From the NCBI GenBank assembly GCA_015067795.1, contig SVLU01000008.1, forward strand, positions 1-64,000: DNA of 64,000 nt, in the 5' to 3' direction. The notes under the pieces were generated by a model that saw only the letters and a list, made by a program, of their open reading frames with translations, did not search any database and was not told where the DNA came from. This stretch comes from Oscillospiraceae bacterium. Its GTDB lineage: Bacteria; Bacillota; Clostridia; Oscillospirales; Oscillospiraceae. Each line of letters opens with the position of its first letter. The stretch's first letter is position 1. Positions 45,801-54,283 of this stretch are shown here, piece after piece. Both the position numbers and the translations under genes were made by a program.

Positions 45801-46356
45801 TGACGGTTTTTTGTTCAGGCATACCGTGGTCCTGAATTTCAAGATAATAGCTGTCTTTTCCGAAAAGGCTCTGCATTTTTAATGCGGTTTCCTTTGCCTT
45901 ATCGTATTCTCCTGCCATAATAAGCTGGGGAAGCTCACCGCCTAAGCAGGCACTGAGGGCGATAAGACCTTCGGAATATTTACCGAGAAGCTCCATATCA
46001 ATTCTTGGCTTGCCGTAAAAGCCTTCACTGAAGGCAAGGCTTACAAGATGACAGAGATTTTTATAGCCGGTTTCGTTCTTGCAGAGCAATACAAGATGGG
46101 AAGAGCCGGTGGAATAAGAACCCTTGCGGTCGAAGCGGCTGCCCTTTGCAACGTATACCTCACAGCCGATGATCGGCTTTATGCCCTGCTTTTTTGCTTC
46201 CTTGTAGAAGTTGATAACGCCGTACATAACACCGTGGTCGGTGATGGCGACTGCCTTCTGTCCCAGCGTGAGGGCACGGGAAATAAGCCCGCTGATGTGA
46301 CAGGCACCGTCGAGCAGACTGTATTCAGAGTGGACGTGAAGATGGACAAAAGACAT
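42892..46356 (-). CDS. dnaE: DNA polymerase III alpha subunit DnaE
   Basis: 1154-residue replicative polymerase. N-terminal PHP domain (HLHVHSEYSLLDGA, residues 4-17), catalytic palm with PDIDMDFCERRRGE (the Asp pair that binds Mg2+), thumb/fingers, tandem HhH (about 825-880), and an OB fold (about 990-1070: KIAGIITNVKTK, MAYITLEDGTGSMEL). No exonuclease insertion, so DnaE rather than PolC. It is the last gene of a minus-strand run; element A (copy 3) separates it from whiA. Confidence 0.96.
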   Translation of the reverse strand: MSFVHLHVHSEYSLLDGACHISGLISRALTLGQKAVAITDHGVMYGVINFYKEAKKQGIKPIIGCEVYVAKGSRFDRKGSYSTGSSHLVLLCKNETGYKNLCHLVSLAFSEGFYGKPRIDMELLGKYSEGLIALSACLGGELPQLIMAGEYDKAKETALKMQSLFGKDSYYLEIQDHGMPEQKTVNAALMRIHQETGIPLVATNDAHYLTREDSRAQDVLMCIQTGKTVDDENRMRFNSDDYYIKSEEEMRALFPNCPEAIENTNKIAEMCNLDFRFGHYHLPQFDVPDGKTAREYLVELCLKGFKKKYGDNEEALKQLHYEMNMIEKMGFVDYFLIVSDFVGFAKNSGIPVGPGRGSAAGSVVSYCLGITDVDPIKYGLYFERFLNPERVSMPDIDMDFCERRRGEVIDYVKRKYGADHVAQIVTFNTLKAKNAVRSVSKAMNLSFSEENELAKAIPNVLNITISQALDTSKQLKEMYHGDPRIRRVIDTAMALENMPKDSGTHAAGVVITKDPVFNYVPLTLSKKDNSIATQYVMTTLEELGLLKMDFLGLRNLTVIDDAIKTIHKTNPAFDISKIPDDDAATYKMLAEGNTAGVFQMESSGITSVCTGMQPHSIEDITAIIALYRPGPMDSIPKFIKSKHNPKEISYKHPTLEPILKVTYGCIVYQEQVIDIFRKLGGFSLGQADMIRRAMSKKKHAEITKERKAFIFGDPDRNIPGAIANGIPEAVAGSIYDEILDFANYAFNKAHAVSYAIIAYQTAYLKCHYPREYMAALMSSVLDLPEKVAEYTAVCKEMGIQILPPDINESEDGFTVSGSNIRYGLVAVKNIGRGFIRSLMGERERGGKFTSFDEFCDRMFSVDLNKRAVENLIRCGAFDSMGYKRSQLIQVCGMVIDNIGDMRRKNLAGQLDLFGMSSDEPAMSRPPLHLPDIPEFSPGDLMRMEHEVTGLYLSGHPMDEHRLTVKHAGAVPLGSIISDVNENGENSRYQDNQEIKIAGIITNVKTKPTRNNSLMAYITLEDGTGSMELIAFQRVLDTGGGYLKEDSTVILSGKLSIRDDKDPQILVESVRPISDLKPLTEEPIPEIRKLYVRIPSESHPAYERLKLILIMFPGTEQMVVYFEDTKKRVGTKCVIHRALVKELKEMLGDENVVIR

Positions 46357-46378
46357 TTGGTTCTCCTAATAGTATATC

Positions 46379-46471
46379 TGTCATTCCGAGGAGCTTAGCG
46401 ACGTGGGAATCTTTATTTATAAAACTCAGAAAAGATTGCCACGCCGATACAAGTATCGGCTCGCAATGACG
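46379..46471. repeat. Dispersed palindromic element A, copy 3
   Basis: 93-bp copy between dnaE and whiA; ends TGTCATTCCGAG and CTCGCAATGAC, inner GACGTGGGAATCTTT and AAGATTGCCACG, and a CCGATAC / GTATCGG hairpin at the right. It starts 22 bases before the dnaE ATG, so it also occupies the dnaE upstream region. Confidence 0.88.
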
Positions 46472-46480
46472 CTTAAAAGT

Positions 46481-47383
46481 CTATCCTAAATTAGCACTCA
46501 ATTCCATTATCTTTCTCAGCCTGTGATTGAGGCAGGATTTGGTGACAGGCGGAGAGGTCAGCTCTGCAAGCTGGCTGAGGCTGAGCTCGGGATTATCCAT
46601 TCTGAGCTGTGCGGTTTCCCGAAGCTTTTCGGGAAGCTCATCAAGCTTTCCTCTGGCGTTAAGACGGCGGATAGCCTCAAGCTGAAGATGGGAGGCTTCA
46701 ACGGTCTTTTCTACATTTGCGGTGTCGCAGTTGATCTTCCTGTTTACTGTGTTATACACATTTTTGGTGATCTTTGCGTTCATTATTTCCATAGCCGCCA
46801 GAGGTGCACCGATGGTGGTGAGAAAATCGGTTATAACATCACTCTGCTTAAAGTAGATGATGTAGTTACCGTTTCTGTCTGTGACCTTGGGGTTGAAGCC
46901 CATTTCCAGAAGTATTGTGCATCCCTCGCGGCTGACGCTGTAATGGTCGGTTACGAGCTCCAGATGGTAGCGTTTTTCAGGGTCGGTTACACTGCCTCCT
47001 GCTAAAAACACACCGCGCATAAAGCTCTCATGACAGCATGGATCCTCAAGAACACCGAAGTTGATATGATGGGCAAGGGCTTTGTCCTTATCGTAGCCGT
47101 ATGTATCAAAAATGATGTTCAGCTTGTCCTTGTCGGTAAGGGTAAAGATATGCTTGCCGCCGGCGGTGGTTTCGGCGTACTTATCAATAGAGAAGCCGAA
47201 TGCCACCTTGAAAAGCTTCGACAGACGCTTTGCAAAGGAATATGATTCCGTAATAATCTTAATACCTGTATTTGTAAAGGTGTTGCCGTAAAGGAGAATA
47301 CCGTAGCACTCCGCAATGGCACAGCACTTATTTGATACATGGGATCTGCATAATTCGGTTTTTGTGTCGGAAGAAAATGACAC
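46481..47383 (-). CDS. whiA: DNA-binding protein WhiA
   Basis: 300-residue protein with a LAGLIDADG-like N-terminal part (GVFLAGGSVTDPEKRYHLEL) and a C-terminal helix-turn-helix (LSLSQLAELTSPPVTKSCLNHRLRKI). It affects cell division, chromosome segregation and, in some, sporulation genes. GTG 47383 is used since GAGGTG lies six bases upstream and the N terminus becomes MSFSSDTK, as usual. Downstream of yvcK by 19 bases in the classic rapZ-yvcK-whiA order. Confidence 0.95.
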   Translation of the reverse strand: MSFSSDTKTELCRSHVSNKCCAIAECYGILLYGNTFTNTGIKIITESYSFAKRLSKLFKVAFGFSIDKYAETTAGGKHIFTLTDKDKLNIIFDTYGYDKDKALAHHINFGVLEDPCCHESFMRGVFLAGGSVTDPEKRYHLELVTDHYSVSREGCTILLEMGFNPKVTDRNGNYIIYFKQSDVITDFLTTIGAPLAAMEIMNAKITKNVYNTVNRKINCDTANVEKTVEASHLQLEAIRRLNARGKLDELPEKLRETAQLRMDNPELSLSQLAELTSPPVTKSCLNHRLRKIMELSANLG

Positions 47384-47402
47384 TGATTTCACCTCGTATT
47401 AG

Positions 47403-48359
47403 TTAGAAGAAAAGTTTAAAAATCTCTCTGGCAGTAAGTCGTGGATTATGTCGGGCAAGAGATGAACCTGACAAGAGAAGTGGAGCTTCATAGAGCTTGA
47501 TGCTCATAGCCTCAATGGCTTCTCTGTCGGCGAAAAGCTGAGAAGCACCCTCAAGGGCGTATTTTTCAAGAACCTGCGGAGATACAAGTCCTGTGTTTGA
47601 AAGGCACATATCAAAGCCCTTGATACCGCCGTAATGAAGCAAAACATTGATGTGATCAGAAACGGTGAAGCCCTCGGTTTCGCCCTCCTGTGTCATTACG
47701 TTGGCAATGTAAAGCTTTTCGGCGGTGGCGTTGTCAATGGCTTCGGGAATGCCCTTTACAAGAAGATTTGGAAGAATACTGGTGTAAAGACTTCCCGGTC
47801 CGAGAATGATCATATCGGCATTTCGGATAGCTTCGATCGCCTCCGGAAGAGCGGGCGGGTTTTCGGGAATGAGCTTGATGTCCTTGATTTTACAGCCGTT
47901 CTCCTTTTTGGCGGCAACGATTTTGCTTTCACCCAAAACAACAGAGCTGTCCTCGAACTCTGCCAGAAGATGAACGTTTTCGCTGGTGACAGGGTAAACA
48001 CGGCCCGTGATATTCAGAACATCGCTGGTCTTTGCAACGGCCTCCTTAAAGGAGCTGGAAATACCGTTCATGGCGGCTAAAAACAGATTGCCAAAGCTCT
48101 GTCCCTTGAGAGAGCCTTCCTCAAATCTGTAATTCAGAAGCTTGCTCATTGTGGGCTCGATGTTTGCAAGAGCAAGGATACAGTTTCGTATGTCACCGGG
48201 AGGAGGCATACCAAGCTCGTTTCTCAGCACACCGCTTCCGCCGCCGTCGTCAGCGACGGTGACTATTGCCGTGATATTTGGTGTATAAAGCTTCAAGCCG
48301 CTGAGCAGCGTGGACATACCTGTACCGCCGCCAATGCAGACTATTTTAGGATCACGCAT
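47403..48359 (-). CDS. yvcK: YvcK (gluconeogenesis factor, CofD-like)
   Basis: 318-residue protein with the CofD-like nucleotide-binding fold: GGGTGMSTLLSGLK at residues 7-20 and VADDGGGSGVLR. In Bacillota it binds UDP-GlcNAc and links carbon status to peptidoglycan precursor supply. Nine bases after rapZ and 19 before whiA. Confidence 0.95.
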   Translation of the reverse strand: MRDPKIVCIGGGTGMSTLLSGLKLYTPNITAIVTVADDGGGSGVLRNELGMPPPGDIRNCILALANIEPTMSKLLNYRFEEGSLKGQSFGNLFLAAMNGISSSFKEAVAKTSDVLNITGRVYPVTSENVHLLAEFEDSSVVLGESKIVAAKKENGCKIKDIKLIPENPPALPEAIEAIRNADMIILGPGSLYTSILPNLLVKGIPEAIDNATAEKLYIANVMTQEGETEGFTVSDHINVLLHYGGIKGFDMCLSNTGLVSPQVLEKYALEGASQLFADREAIEAMSIKLYEAPLLLSGSSLARHNPRLTAREIFKLFF

Positions 48360-48368
48360 AAATACTCC

Positions 48369-49223
48369 TTATTTGTCAGCGTCCCTGTGATAGCACTCCG
48401 CCTTATGACCTAAGGCGGTCAGGTGGGAGCAAAGCTCTTCCGCAATGGCAACAGAGCGGTGGTGACCGCCTGTACAGCCGATGCAGATTACAAGGGAATA
48501 CTTTCCCTCTTCCGTATAGTTGGGGATAAGATATTCGATAAGGGACTTTAAATGTCCCAAAAACTGTTGTGTGTTGGGGGAGTTCAGCACATAATCGGAA
48601 ACAGGCTTGTTATAGCCACGCATATGACGAAGCTCGTTAACATAATATGGATTTGGCAGGAAACGCACATCAAACACCAAATCGGCATCAATCGGAATAC
48701 CGTGTTTGAAGCCGAAGGATTCCACGGTTATTTGCAGGGATTTATTTGCAGTTCCCGCAAATTCATTTGACAGAATACGCTGAAGCATACCCAATGTGAG
48801 CTTTGTTGTGTCGATAATGCGGTCTGCTCTTTTGCGTACAGGCTCAAGAAGCAGGGACTCACGAGCCACAGCATCGCTGATGCTGCGGTTGCCGGGGTCA
48901 AGGGGATGACGACGGCGGGTCTCCTTATATCTTTTTACGATGGTATCTGAGTCAGCTTCAATAAAGAGGATTTTATATTTACAGCCAAGCTTTTCAAGCT
49001 CATCAAGGGAGCTGAAGAGCTTGTCAAAATTGTGCTGACCTCTGGTATCCACCACCAGAGCGGAACGGTTGAATTCCTCACCTGCAGCCATGCATATCTC
49101 CGCAAAACGAGGGATAAGGGAGGTGGGCATATTGTCAACACAGTAGTAATTAAGATCCTCCATTATTGCCGCGGCACAGCTTTTGCCTGCACCCGACAGA
49201 CCGGATATAACAACAACTTCCAT
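48369..49223 (-). CDS. rapZ: RNase adapter / nucleotide-binding protein RapZ (YvcJ)
   Basis: 284-residue P-loop protein: Walker A GLSGAGKS at residues 7-14, DTRGQHN, and the C-terminal GCTGGHHRSV. In Gammaproteobacteria RapZ controls GlmZ decay; in Bacillota YvcJ has a less clear role around competence and cell-wall sugars. ATG 49223 has TAGGAG before it. First of the rapZ-yvcK-whiA trio. Confidence 0.95.
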   Translation of the reverse strand: MEVVVISGLSGAGKSCAAAIMEDLNYYCVDNMPTSLIPRFAEICMAAGEEFNRSALVVDTRGQHNFDKLFSSLDELEKLGCKYKILFIEADSDTIVKRYKETRRRHPLDPGNRSISDAVARESLLLEPVRKRADRIIDTTKLTLGMLQRILSNEFAGTANKSLQITVESFGFKHGIPIDADLVFDVRFLPNPYYVNELRHMRGYNKPVSDYVLNSPNTQQFLGHLKSLIEYLIPNYTEEGKYSLVICIGCTGGHHRSVAIAEELCSHLTALGHKAECYHRDADK

Positions 49224-49241
49224 GTAGTAACTCCTAAAAAC

Positions 49242-49348
49242 TGTCATTGCGAGAGCCGCTTGCGGCTCGTGGCAATCTTATTGTATAAATTCCAAGTTCA
49301 TCTAAAAGTGTGAAAAATTCCCACGTCGCTCCGCTCCTCGGAATGACA
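49242..49348. repeat. Dispersed palindromic element A, copy 4
   Basis: 107-bp copy in the 134-bp gap between murB and rapZ. Left end TGTCATTGCGAG with GAGCCGC / GCGGCTC hairpin; right end CTCGGAATGACA with CCCACGTCGC. It is oriented like copy 1. Confidence 0.88.
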
Positions 49349-49357
49349 TGATGATTT

Positions 49358-50260
49358 CTACTTAATTATCTTTACCTCCGGCTCAAGCATTATGCCGAAG
49401 CGTTCATAAACCACATTCTGAACGTGTTCCATAAGACGAAGCACCTCGTCAAAGGTCGCACCTCCACGGTTGATGACAAAGCCTGCGTGCTTTTCGGAAA
49501 CCTGAGCACCGCCGATGGCAAAGCCCTTGAGACCGGACTGGTCGATCATAGTGCCGGCAAAGCCACCCACAGGACGCTTGAAGAAGCTGCCTGCACTTGG
49601 CATATTAAGAGGCTGACTTGCCTTGCGGCGAGCCTGAAGGTCATCCATCGTTGCACGGATCTCCTGGGGGTTGCCTTCACGCAGCTTAAGCTTTGCGGAG
49701 AGAACCATATCATCAGAGCCGGAGTAACGGCTGTGACGGTAGGAAAGATCGTTTTCCTCGCCTATAAATTCTCTGATTGCAAGGTCGGAGCAGAGGGCTG
49801 TGGTGGAGAGGATAACGTCCTTCATTTCTCCGCCATAAGCACCGCCGTTCATCACGACAGCACCGCCGAGAGTACCTGGGATGCCGTGGGCAAATTCAAG
49901 ACCTGAAAGGCCGTGATTGAGAGCGAATACAGCTAACCTGGAAAGGAGAATACCGCTGCCTGCGGTGATAATATCGCCGTCAAGAGAAATGCCGGATAAG
50001 CCGTCATTGGTTTTGATAACCAGCATATCAAGAGGTTTGTCGCTTACGAGAAGGTTTGTGCCGTTGCCGATAACGAGAGTTCTGATACCGCTCTCGCGGG
50101 CAAGGCGAAGGATGCAGGCTGTTTCCTCCTGGGTTTTTGGGAATGCCATGGCTTTCACAGGACCGCCGATTTTAAAGGAGGTGTGATTTGCCATTAATTC
50201 ATCCTGCTTGATGATTGCTTCGGGATAATAGGAGAGATACTCCCTGATGACCAGATTCAT
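49358..50260 (-). CDS. murB: UDP-N-acetylenolpyruvoylglucosamine reductase MurB
   Basis: 300-residue FAD enzyme of peptidoglycan precursor synthesis (reduces enolpyruvyl-UDP-GlcNAc to UDP-MurNAc with NADPH). Motifs NHTSFKIGGP, VIGNGTNLLVSD, GIPGTLGGAVVMNGGAYGGE, YRHSRYS, and the catalytic Ser in SAGSFFKRP. It starts three bases after hprK and is likely translated from the same message. Confidence 0.96.
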   Translation of the reverse strand: MNLVIREYLSYYPEAIIKQDELMANHTSFKIGGPVKAMAFPKTQEETACILRLARESGIRTLVIGNGTNLLVSDKPLDMLVIKTNDGLSGISLDGDIITAGSGILLSRLAVFALNHGLSGLEFAHGIPGTLGGAVVMNGGAYGGEMKDVILSTTALCSDLAIREFIGEENDLSYRHSRYSGSDDMVLSAKLKLREGNPQEIRATMDDLQARRKASQPLNMPSAGSFFKRPVGGFAGTMIDQSGLKGFAIGGAQVSEKHAGFVINRGGATFDEVLRLMEHVQNVVYERFGIMLEPEVKIIK

Positions 50261-50263
50261 GTT

Positions 50264-51217
50264 TTAGAGTCCTTCCATAATATTGAACTTTTCGTCAAAG
50301 TGATTATTTATTCTTTCGGTGAATTCCAGGGCAGAGTTATAGCCCATTTTCTTCTGTCTGTTGTTCATTGCGGCAACCTCAAGGATGACCGCCAGATTAC
50401 GGCCCGGTTTGATCGGGATCGTGATATATGGAACCTTAACACCGAGAATGGTGGTTTCAAGGCTTTCTGTACCAAGACGGTCATAGTTCATGCCGTCTTT
50501 CCAGGATTCGATGTTTATTACAAGGTCAATGTGTTCGCTGAGCTTTACAGCACCGCTGCCGAAGATACGGCGGACATCGACGATACCGATACCGCGAAGC
50601 TCGATGTAATATCTGATAAGGTCTGGTGCAGTGCCAACAAGAGTGTTGGAGCTGATACGCTTGATTTCAACTGCGTCGTCGGCAATAAGACGGTGACCAC
50701 GCTTGATAAGCTCAACAGCCGCTTCGCTTTTACCTACACCGCTGTCGCCTGTAAGAAAAAGACCCTCACCGTAGACTTCAACGAAAACACCGTGGCGGGT
50801 GATACGCGGGGCGAGATGCTCCTTAAGCTGACCTATGAGCAGGGACAGAAGTTCAAAGGTGTCGATGCTTGAACTGAGAATTGTGATGTCGTATTTATCC
50901 GCCATTGCAAGGCACTCAGGTTCGGGAGCCATGTTGTGGCAGTAGATGATGGCAGGGACACTCTTGGAGAGAAGATCCTCATATCTGCGGAGACGTTCCT
51001 CGCTTGAGAAGCCTGCAAGATAGGTTGTTTCGATTTTACCGATAAGCTGAATTCGATCAGGTACAAAATAGCCGTAATAACCTGCAAGCTGAAGACCGGG
51101 ACGGTTAAGAGCATCCGTGTGAATTCTTATCTTGTCATAGTCGGCAGAACGGCGTATAATAGTCAGGTCATTTTCTTCTACAAGGGTCTTAAGTTTAACA
51201 CTATATGATTGTTCCAT
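50264..51217 (-). CDS. hprK: HPr kinase/phosphorylase
   Basis: 317-residue bifunctional enzyme that phosphorylates Ser46 of HPr and drives carbon catabolite control. C-terminal kinase core: P-loop GDSGVGKSE, DDAVEI, and the ELRGIGIVDVRR signature. ATG 51217 with GGGAGGT upstream; earlier in-frame starts overlap the leader. The promoter TTTACA-N17-TACAAT lies about 90 bases upstream. Confidence 0.96.
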   Translation of the reverse strand: MEQSYSVKLKTLVEENDLTIIRRSADYDKIRIHTDALNRPGLQLAGYYGYFVPDRIQLIGKIETTYLAGFSSEERLRRYEDLLSKSVPAIIYCHNMAPEPECLAMADKYDITILSSSIDTFELLSLLIGQLKEHLAPRITRHGVFVEVYGEGLFLTGDSGVGKSEAAVELIKRGHRLIADDAVEIKRISSNTLVGTAPDLIRYYIELRGIGIVDVRRIFGSGAVKLSEHIDLVINIESWKDGMNYDRLGTESLETTILGVKVPYITIPIKPGRNLAVILEVAAMNNRQKKMGYNSALEFTERINNHFDEKFNIMEGL

Positions 51218-51308
51218 ATTGACCTCCCACCAAGACAAACGTGAATTTTTACCTCTACTCAGGGAAATTTGACTCTGCCACTGCAAATTCAAGTAAACAT
51301 ACGTCAAT

Positions 51309-51337
51309 ATTGTATACAAAAAGCCGCAATTTGTAAA
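51309..51337 (-). promoter_or_regulatory. Promoter of hprK-murB
   Basis: Minus-strand TTTACA (51337-51332), 17-base spacer, TACAAT (51314-51309). Confidence 0.78.
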
Positions 51338-51370
51338 GAGTTTTGGTTAATTCTATTTATCAAAAAAAGC

Positions 51371-51399
51371 TTGCATTTCTTGAAATTATCTGGTATTAT
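51371..51399 (+). promoter_or_regulatory. Promoter of rpmB
   Basis: TTGCAT (51371-51376), 17-base spacer, TATTAT (51394-51399). Confidence 0.72.
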
Positions 51400-51455
51400 A
51401 ATAAGGCTGTTTTAGAAACTATTATGCAAATCATACATGCGAGGAGGTGCAGCAG

Positions 51456-51644
51456 ATGGCCAAGTGTGAATTTTGTGATAAGGGCGTTTCCTTTGGTATT
51501 AAGGTGAGCCATTCCCATAGACGTTCTAACCGTACATGGAAGCCCAATGTAAAGAGGGTTAAAGCTATAGTAAACGGCTCCCCATGCCATGTTTACGTCT
51601 GTACCAGGTGCCTCCGCAGCGGTAAGGTCAACCGTGCAGTTTAA
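51456..51644 (+). CDS. rpmB: 50S ribosomal protein L28
   Basis: 62-residue ribosomal protein; CEFC near the N terminus and CTRCL near the C terminus form a zinc ribbon (the C+ form). Conserved SHSHRRSNRTWKPNV. ATG 51456 lies seven bases after GAGGAGGTG. Monocistronic with its own terminator. Confidence 0.97.
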   Translation: MAKCEFCDKGVSFGIKVSHSHRRSNRTWKPNVKRVKAIVNGSPCHVYVCTRCLRSGKVNRAV

Positions 51645-51670
51645 TGTCGGATGCATTTCGTAATGTAATG

Positions 51671-51705
51671 AAAAGAACTCGGTCATGCCGGGTTCTTTTT
51701 GTTTT
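51671..51705 (+). terminator. Terminator of rpmB
   Basis: Stem AAAAGAACTCGG / CCGGGTTCTTTT (51671-51682 with 51688-51699, one G-U) followed by T-rich sequence, 26 bases after the stop. Confidence 0.88.
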
Positions 51706-51883
51706 TCTTATAAGCATACGATAATTAAATGCGGCTTCGGCATCTGACGGCTATTTTCCGCCGGAAATGCGTTACATTTTCTTGAACTTGACATTTGAGG
51801 GCTGTTTGCCACTTGTGAAATTAAACCTTGTTGACATCTGTTTGATTAATTGATATCCTACCAACATTAAAGAAGGTGAGCTT

Positions 51884-52243
51884 GTGAAAAACAGATATTG
51901 GATAATAATTTTTGCAGTTGTTATTCTGATATGCGGCTGCGTATGGTTTTTTGCCGATAATGACAGTGGCAATACCGTTGGGGTGTATCAGGATGGGGAG
52001 CTTCTGTATGAGATCGACCTCTCTCAGGTAGCTGAGCCTTATGAGCTTACGGTGGAATATAACGGCAGGAAGAATATTATACTGGTAGAGCATAATGACA
52101 TTAAGGTCGTGGATGCTGATTGCCCCGACCATGTATGTGTTGACCACGGCTCACTTGGGGACAAGACACCTATAATATGTTTGCCAAACAGACTTGTTAT
52201 TGAATGGATTGAGACTGAAGGGGAGTTGGATGCGGTAATATGA
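51884..52243 (+). CDS. NusG domain II-containing membrane-anchored protein
   Basis: 119-residue protein with one N-terminal membrane helix (5-23) and an extracytoplasmic NusG-II-type beta domain (from about 32) with CPDHVCVDHGSL, a Cys/His cluster. GTG start with AAGGTGAG upstream. It overlaps the next gene by four bases. In Clostridia this pair is often found near rnf genes; a role in assembling or supplying cofactor to flavinylated proteins is a guess. Confidence 0.82.
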   Translation: MKNRYWIIIFAVVILICGCVWFFADNDSGNTVGVYQDGELLYEIDLSQVAEPYELTVEYNGRKNIILVEHNDIKVVDADCPDHVCVDHGSLGDKTPIICLPNRLVIEWIETEGELDAVI

Positions 52244-52761
52244 AAACCAGAAAAATTACGCTGATGGCTCTTTTGACTGCTGCGGCACTTATTACGTTTG
52301 TAATTGAAGCTCAGATACCGCCTCTCACGGCAATTCCGGGTGTTAAGATTGGGCTGTCCAATATATTCACCGTTTTTGCTTTGTGGACTATGGGTCCTGT
52401 GCCTGCTCTTTGCGTACTTGTTGTGAGAGTGCTGCTGGGTGGGTTTTTAACCGGTCAGCCTGCAGCTATTATATACAGTATGGCAGGGGGACTTATGTCT
52501 CTTGGTGTCAGCATTGCAGTAAAAAGAATTTTCAACGAGAATTCCCTGTGGGCACTCAGTGCCGCTGCAGGTGTTATCCACAATATGGGTCAGCTTTTGG
52601 TGGCTGTTTGGGTCATGGGTACGGTGACCATTGCGGTTTATGCACCTGTGCTTATCATAAGCGGTATCATAGCCGGCAGCTTTACAGGTCTTTGTGTTCA
52701 ACTTATTATGAAAAGGATTCGGAAGATAGGGAAGCTACCCTCGTCAACAACCGACAGATAA
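52240..52761 (+). CDS. Gx transporter / heptaprenyl diphosphate synthase component I-like protein
   Basis: 173-residue membrane protein with about five to six helices and Gly-rich turns (PPLTAIPGVKIGLSNIFTVFALW), of the Hpre_diP_synt_I (PF07456) family. Despite the name, such proteins look like ECF S-type transporters. It is translationally coupled to the NusG-II protein and lies 178 bases before rnfC, suggesting a link to the redox complex. Substrate unknown. Confidence 0.82.
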   Translation: MKTRKITLMALLTAAALITFVIEAQIPPLTAIPGVKIGLSNIFTVFALWTMGPVPALCVLVVRVLLGGFLTGQPAAIIYSMAGGLMSLGVSIAVKRIFNENSLWALSAAAGVIHNMGQLLVAVWVMGTVTIAVYAPVLIISGIIAGSFTGLCVQLIMKRIRKIGKLPSSTTDR

Positions 52762-52803
52762 TTTGATTTGTTTGGTTATTTTGAATAAAAATAATATCGG
52801 TAC

Positions 52804-52832
52804 TGGACAAGTGCGGTGTAAAGTTGTATAAT
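52804..52832 (+). promoter_or_regulatory. Promoter of the rnf operon
   Basis: TGGACA (52804-52809), 17-base spacer, TATAAT (52827-52832). The leader to rnfC is about 100 bases. Confidence 0.8.
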
Positions 52833-52939
52833 TCTATAGAATAATGATATATAAGGGGGAGTAGTTGGAATTATCGGTTATAGACGGTTTCAACGCTTTC
52901 CTGACGTTATGAATATAAGGGAGATAAGGAGGATGAGAC

Positions 52940-54283
52940 GTGTCGTTTTTAAAACTTAGAGGCGCCCATGTACCTCACCGAAAGAATACCGCTGACTGCA
53001 AAGCGGAACGTATGCCTGTTCCAAAGACAGTTACCATACCTGTTGTAATGCATATCGGTGCACCTGCAAAGCCTGTTGTTAAACCGGGCATGACCGTAAA
53101 GGTTGGTCAGATGGTGGCAGAAGCAGGAGGCTTTGTTTCTGCACCGATTTTCACGGGTGTTTCCGGCAAGGTTAAGAAGATTGATGATGTTCTTATTTCA
53201 AATGGTCAGTATGTTCCGGCCGTTGTAATTGAAAGTGATGGCTTGCAGGAGGTTTATGAAGAAATTCAGAAGCCAAATGTTACCAATATGCAGGAGTTTG
53301 TTGATGCGGTCAGAGCTTCGGGCATCGTTGGTCTTGGCGGTGCGGGCTTTCCGACTTCCGTAAAGCTCAGCGTTAAGGACCTTTCCCAGTTAGAGGTGCT
53401 TATAGTAAACGGTGCGGAGTGTGAGCCATACATAACATCGGATACAAGAACAATGCTTGATGATGCTGAGGCGGTTATCGACGGCATTCGCCTTGTGATG
53501 AAATACCTTAACATCAAAAAGACCATTATCGGTATCGAAAACAACAAGCCTCAGTGCGTAAAGAAGCTGAGAGAGCTTGCAGGTTCAAATTCCGGCATCG
53601 AGGTACGCAGCCTGCCTGCAATGTACCCACAGGGCGGTGAAAAGGTACTTATTTACAATACCACCGGTAAAATTGTTCCCGAGGGTGGACTTCCTCTGAA
53701 TGTGGGTGCGATTGTAATGAACTGCACCACTTTGGCGGCAATCTCCCACTATATGGAAACAGGTATGCCGCTCATTGAAAAATGCGTCACAGTTGACGGC
53801 TCTGCGGTAAACACACCAAAGAATGTTATTGCTCCTATCGGCACTCCTGTCGGTGACCTGTTTGAATTCTGCGGCGGCTTCAAAACCACCCCTGCCAAGG
53901 TTCTTTACGGCGGGCCTATGATGGGTATTGCATTACCTGATCTGAATTGTCCTGTTCTGAAGAATACAAACGCGGTGCTTGCCTTTGACGAAAAGGATGC
54001 TCAGCAGCCTGAGGAGACCTCATGTATCTGCTGTGCCAAGTGCATTGACACCTGCCCATTGAAGCTCATGCCTGCCGCAATCGAAAGTGCATATAAAAAT
54101 AATGACATGGAGCTTCTTGAAAAGCTGAAGGTCAATCTCTGCATGGAATGTGGCTGTTGTTCCTTTATCTGTCCGGCAAGACGACATCTTGTTCAGACAA
54201 ACAAGCTTGCAAAAGCAAAGCTGAGAAATTATCAGAACGCTAAGAAAGCGGCTGAAGAAAAGAAAAAGGAGGCGGTTAAATGA
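52940..54283 (+). CDS. rnfC: Rnf complex subunit RnfC
   Basis: 447-residue peripheral subunit that holds the NAD-binding site of the ferredoxin:NAD+ oxidoreductase. N-terminal lipoyl-like RnfC_N (about 1-100), NuoF-like core (GLGGAGFPTSVKL, GAECEPYI), SLBB domain, and two [4Fe-4S] sites CICCAKCIDTCP and CMECGCCSFICP. GTG start, AAGGAGG upstream. First gene of rnfCDGEAB, each start overlapping or adjacent to the previous stop. Confidence 0.95.
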   Translation: MSFLKLRGAHVPHRKNTADCKAERMPVPKTVTIPVVMHIGAPAKPVVKPGMTVKVGQMVAEAGGFVSAPIFTGVSGKVKKIDDVLISNGQYVPAVVIESDGLQEVYEEIQKPNVTNMQEFVDAVRASGIVGLGGAGFPTSVKLSVKDLSQLEVLIVNGAECEPYITSDTRTMLDDAEAVIDGIRLVMKYLNIKKTIIGIENNKPQCVKKLRELAGSNSGIEVRSLPAMYPQGGEKVLIYNTTGKIVPEGGLPLNVGAIVMNCTTLAAISHYMETGMPLIEKCVTVDGSAVNTPKNVIAPIGTPVGDLFEFCGGFKTTPAKVLYGGPMMGIALPDLNCPVLKNTNAVLAFDEKDAQQPEETSCICCAKCIDTCPLKLMPAAIESAYKNNDMELLEKLKVNLCMECGCCSFICPARRHLVQTNKLAKAKLRNYQNAKKAAEEKKKEAVK

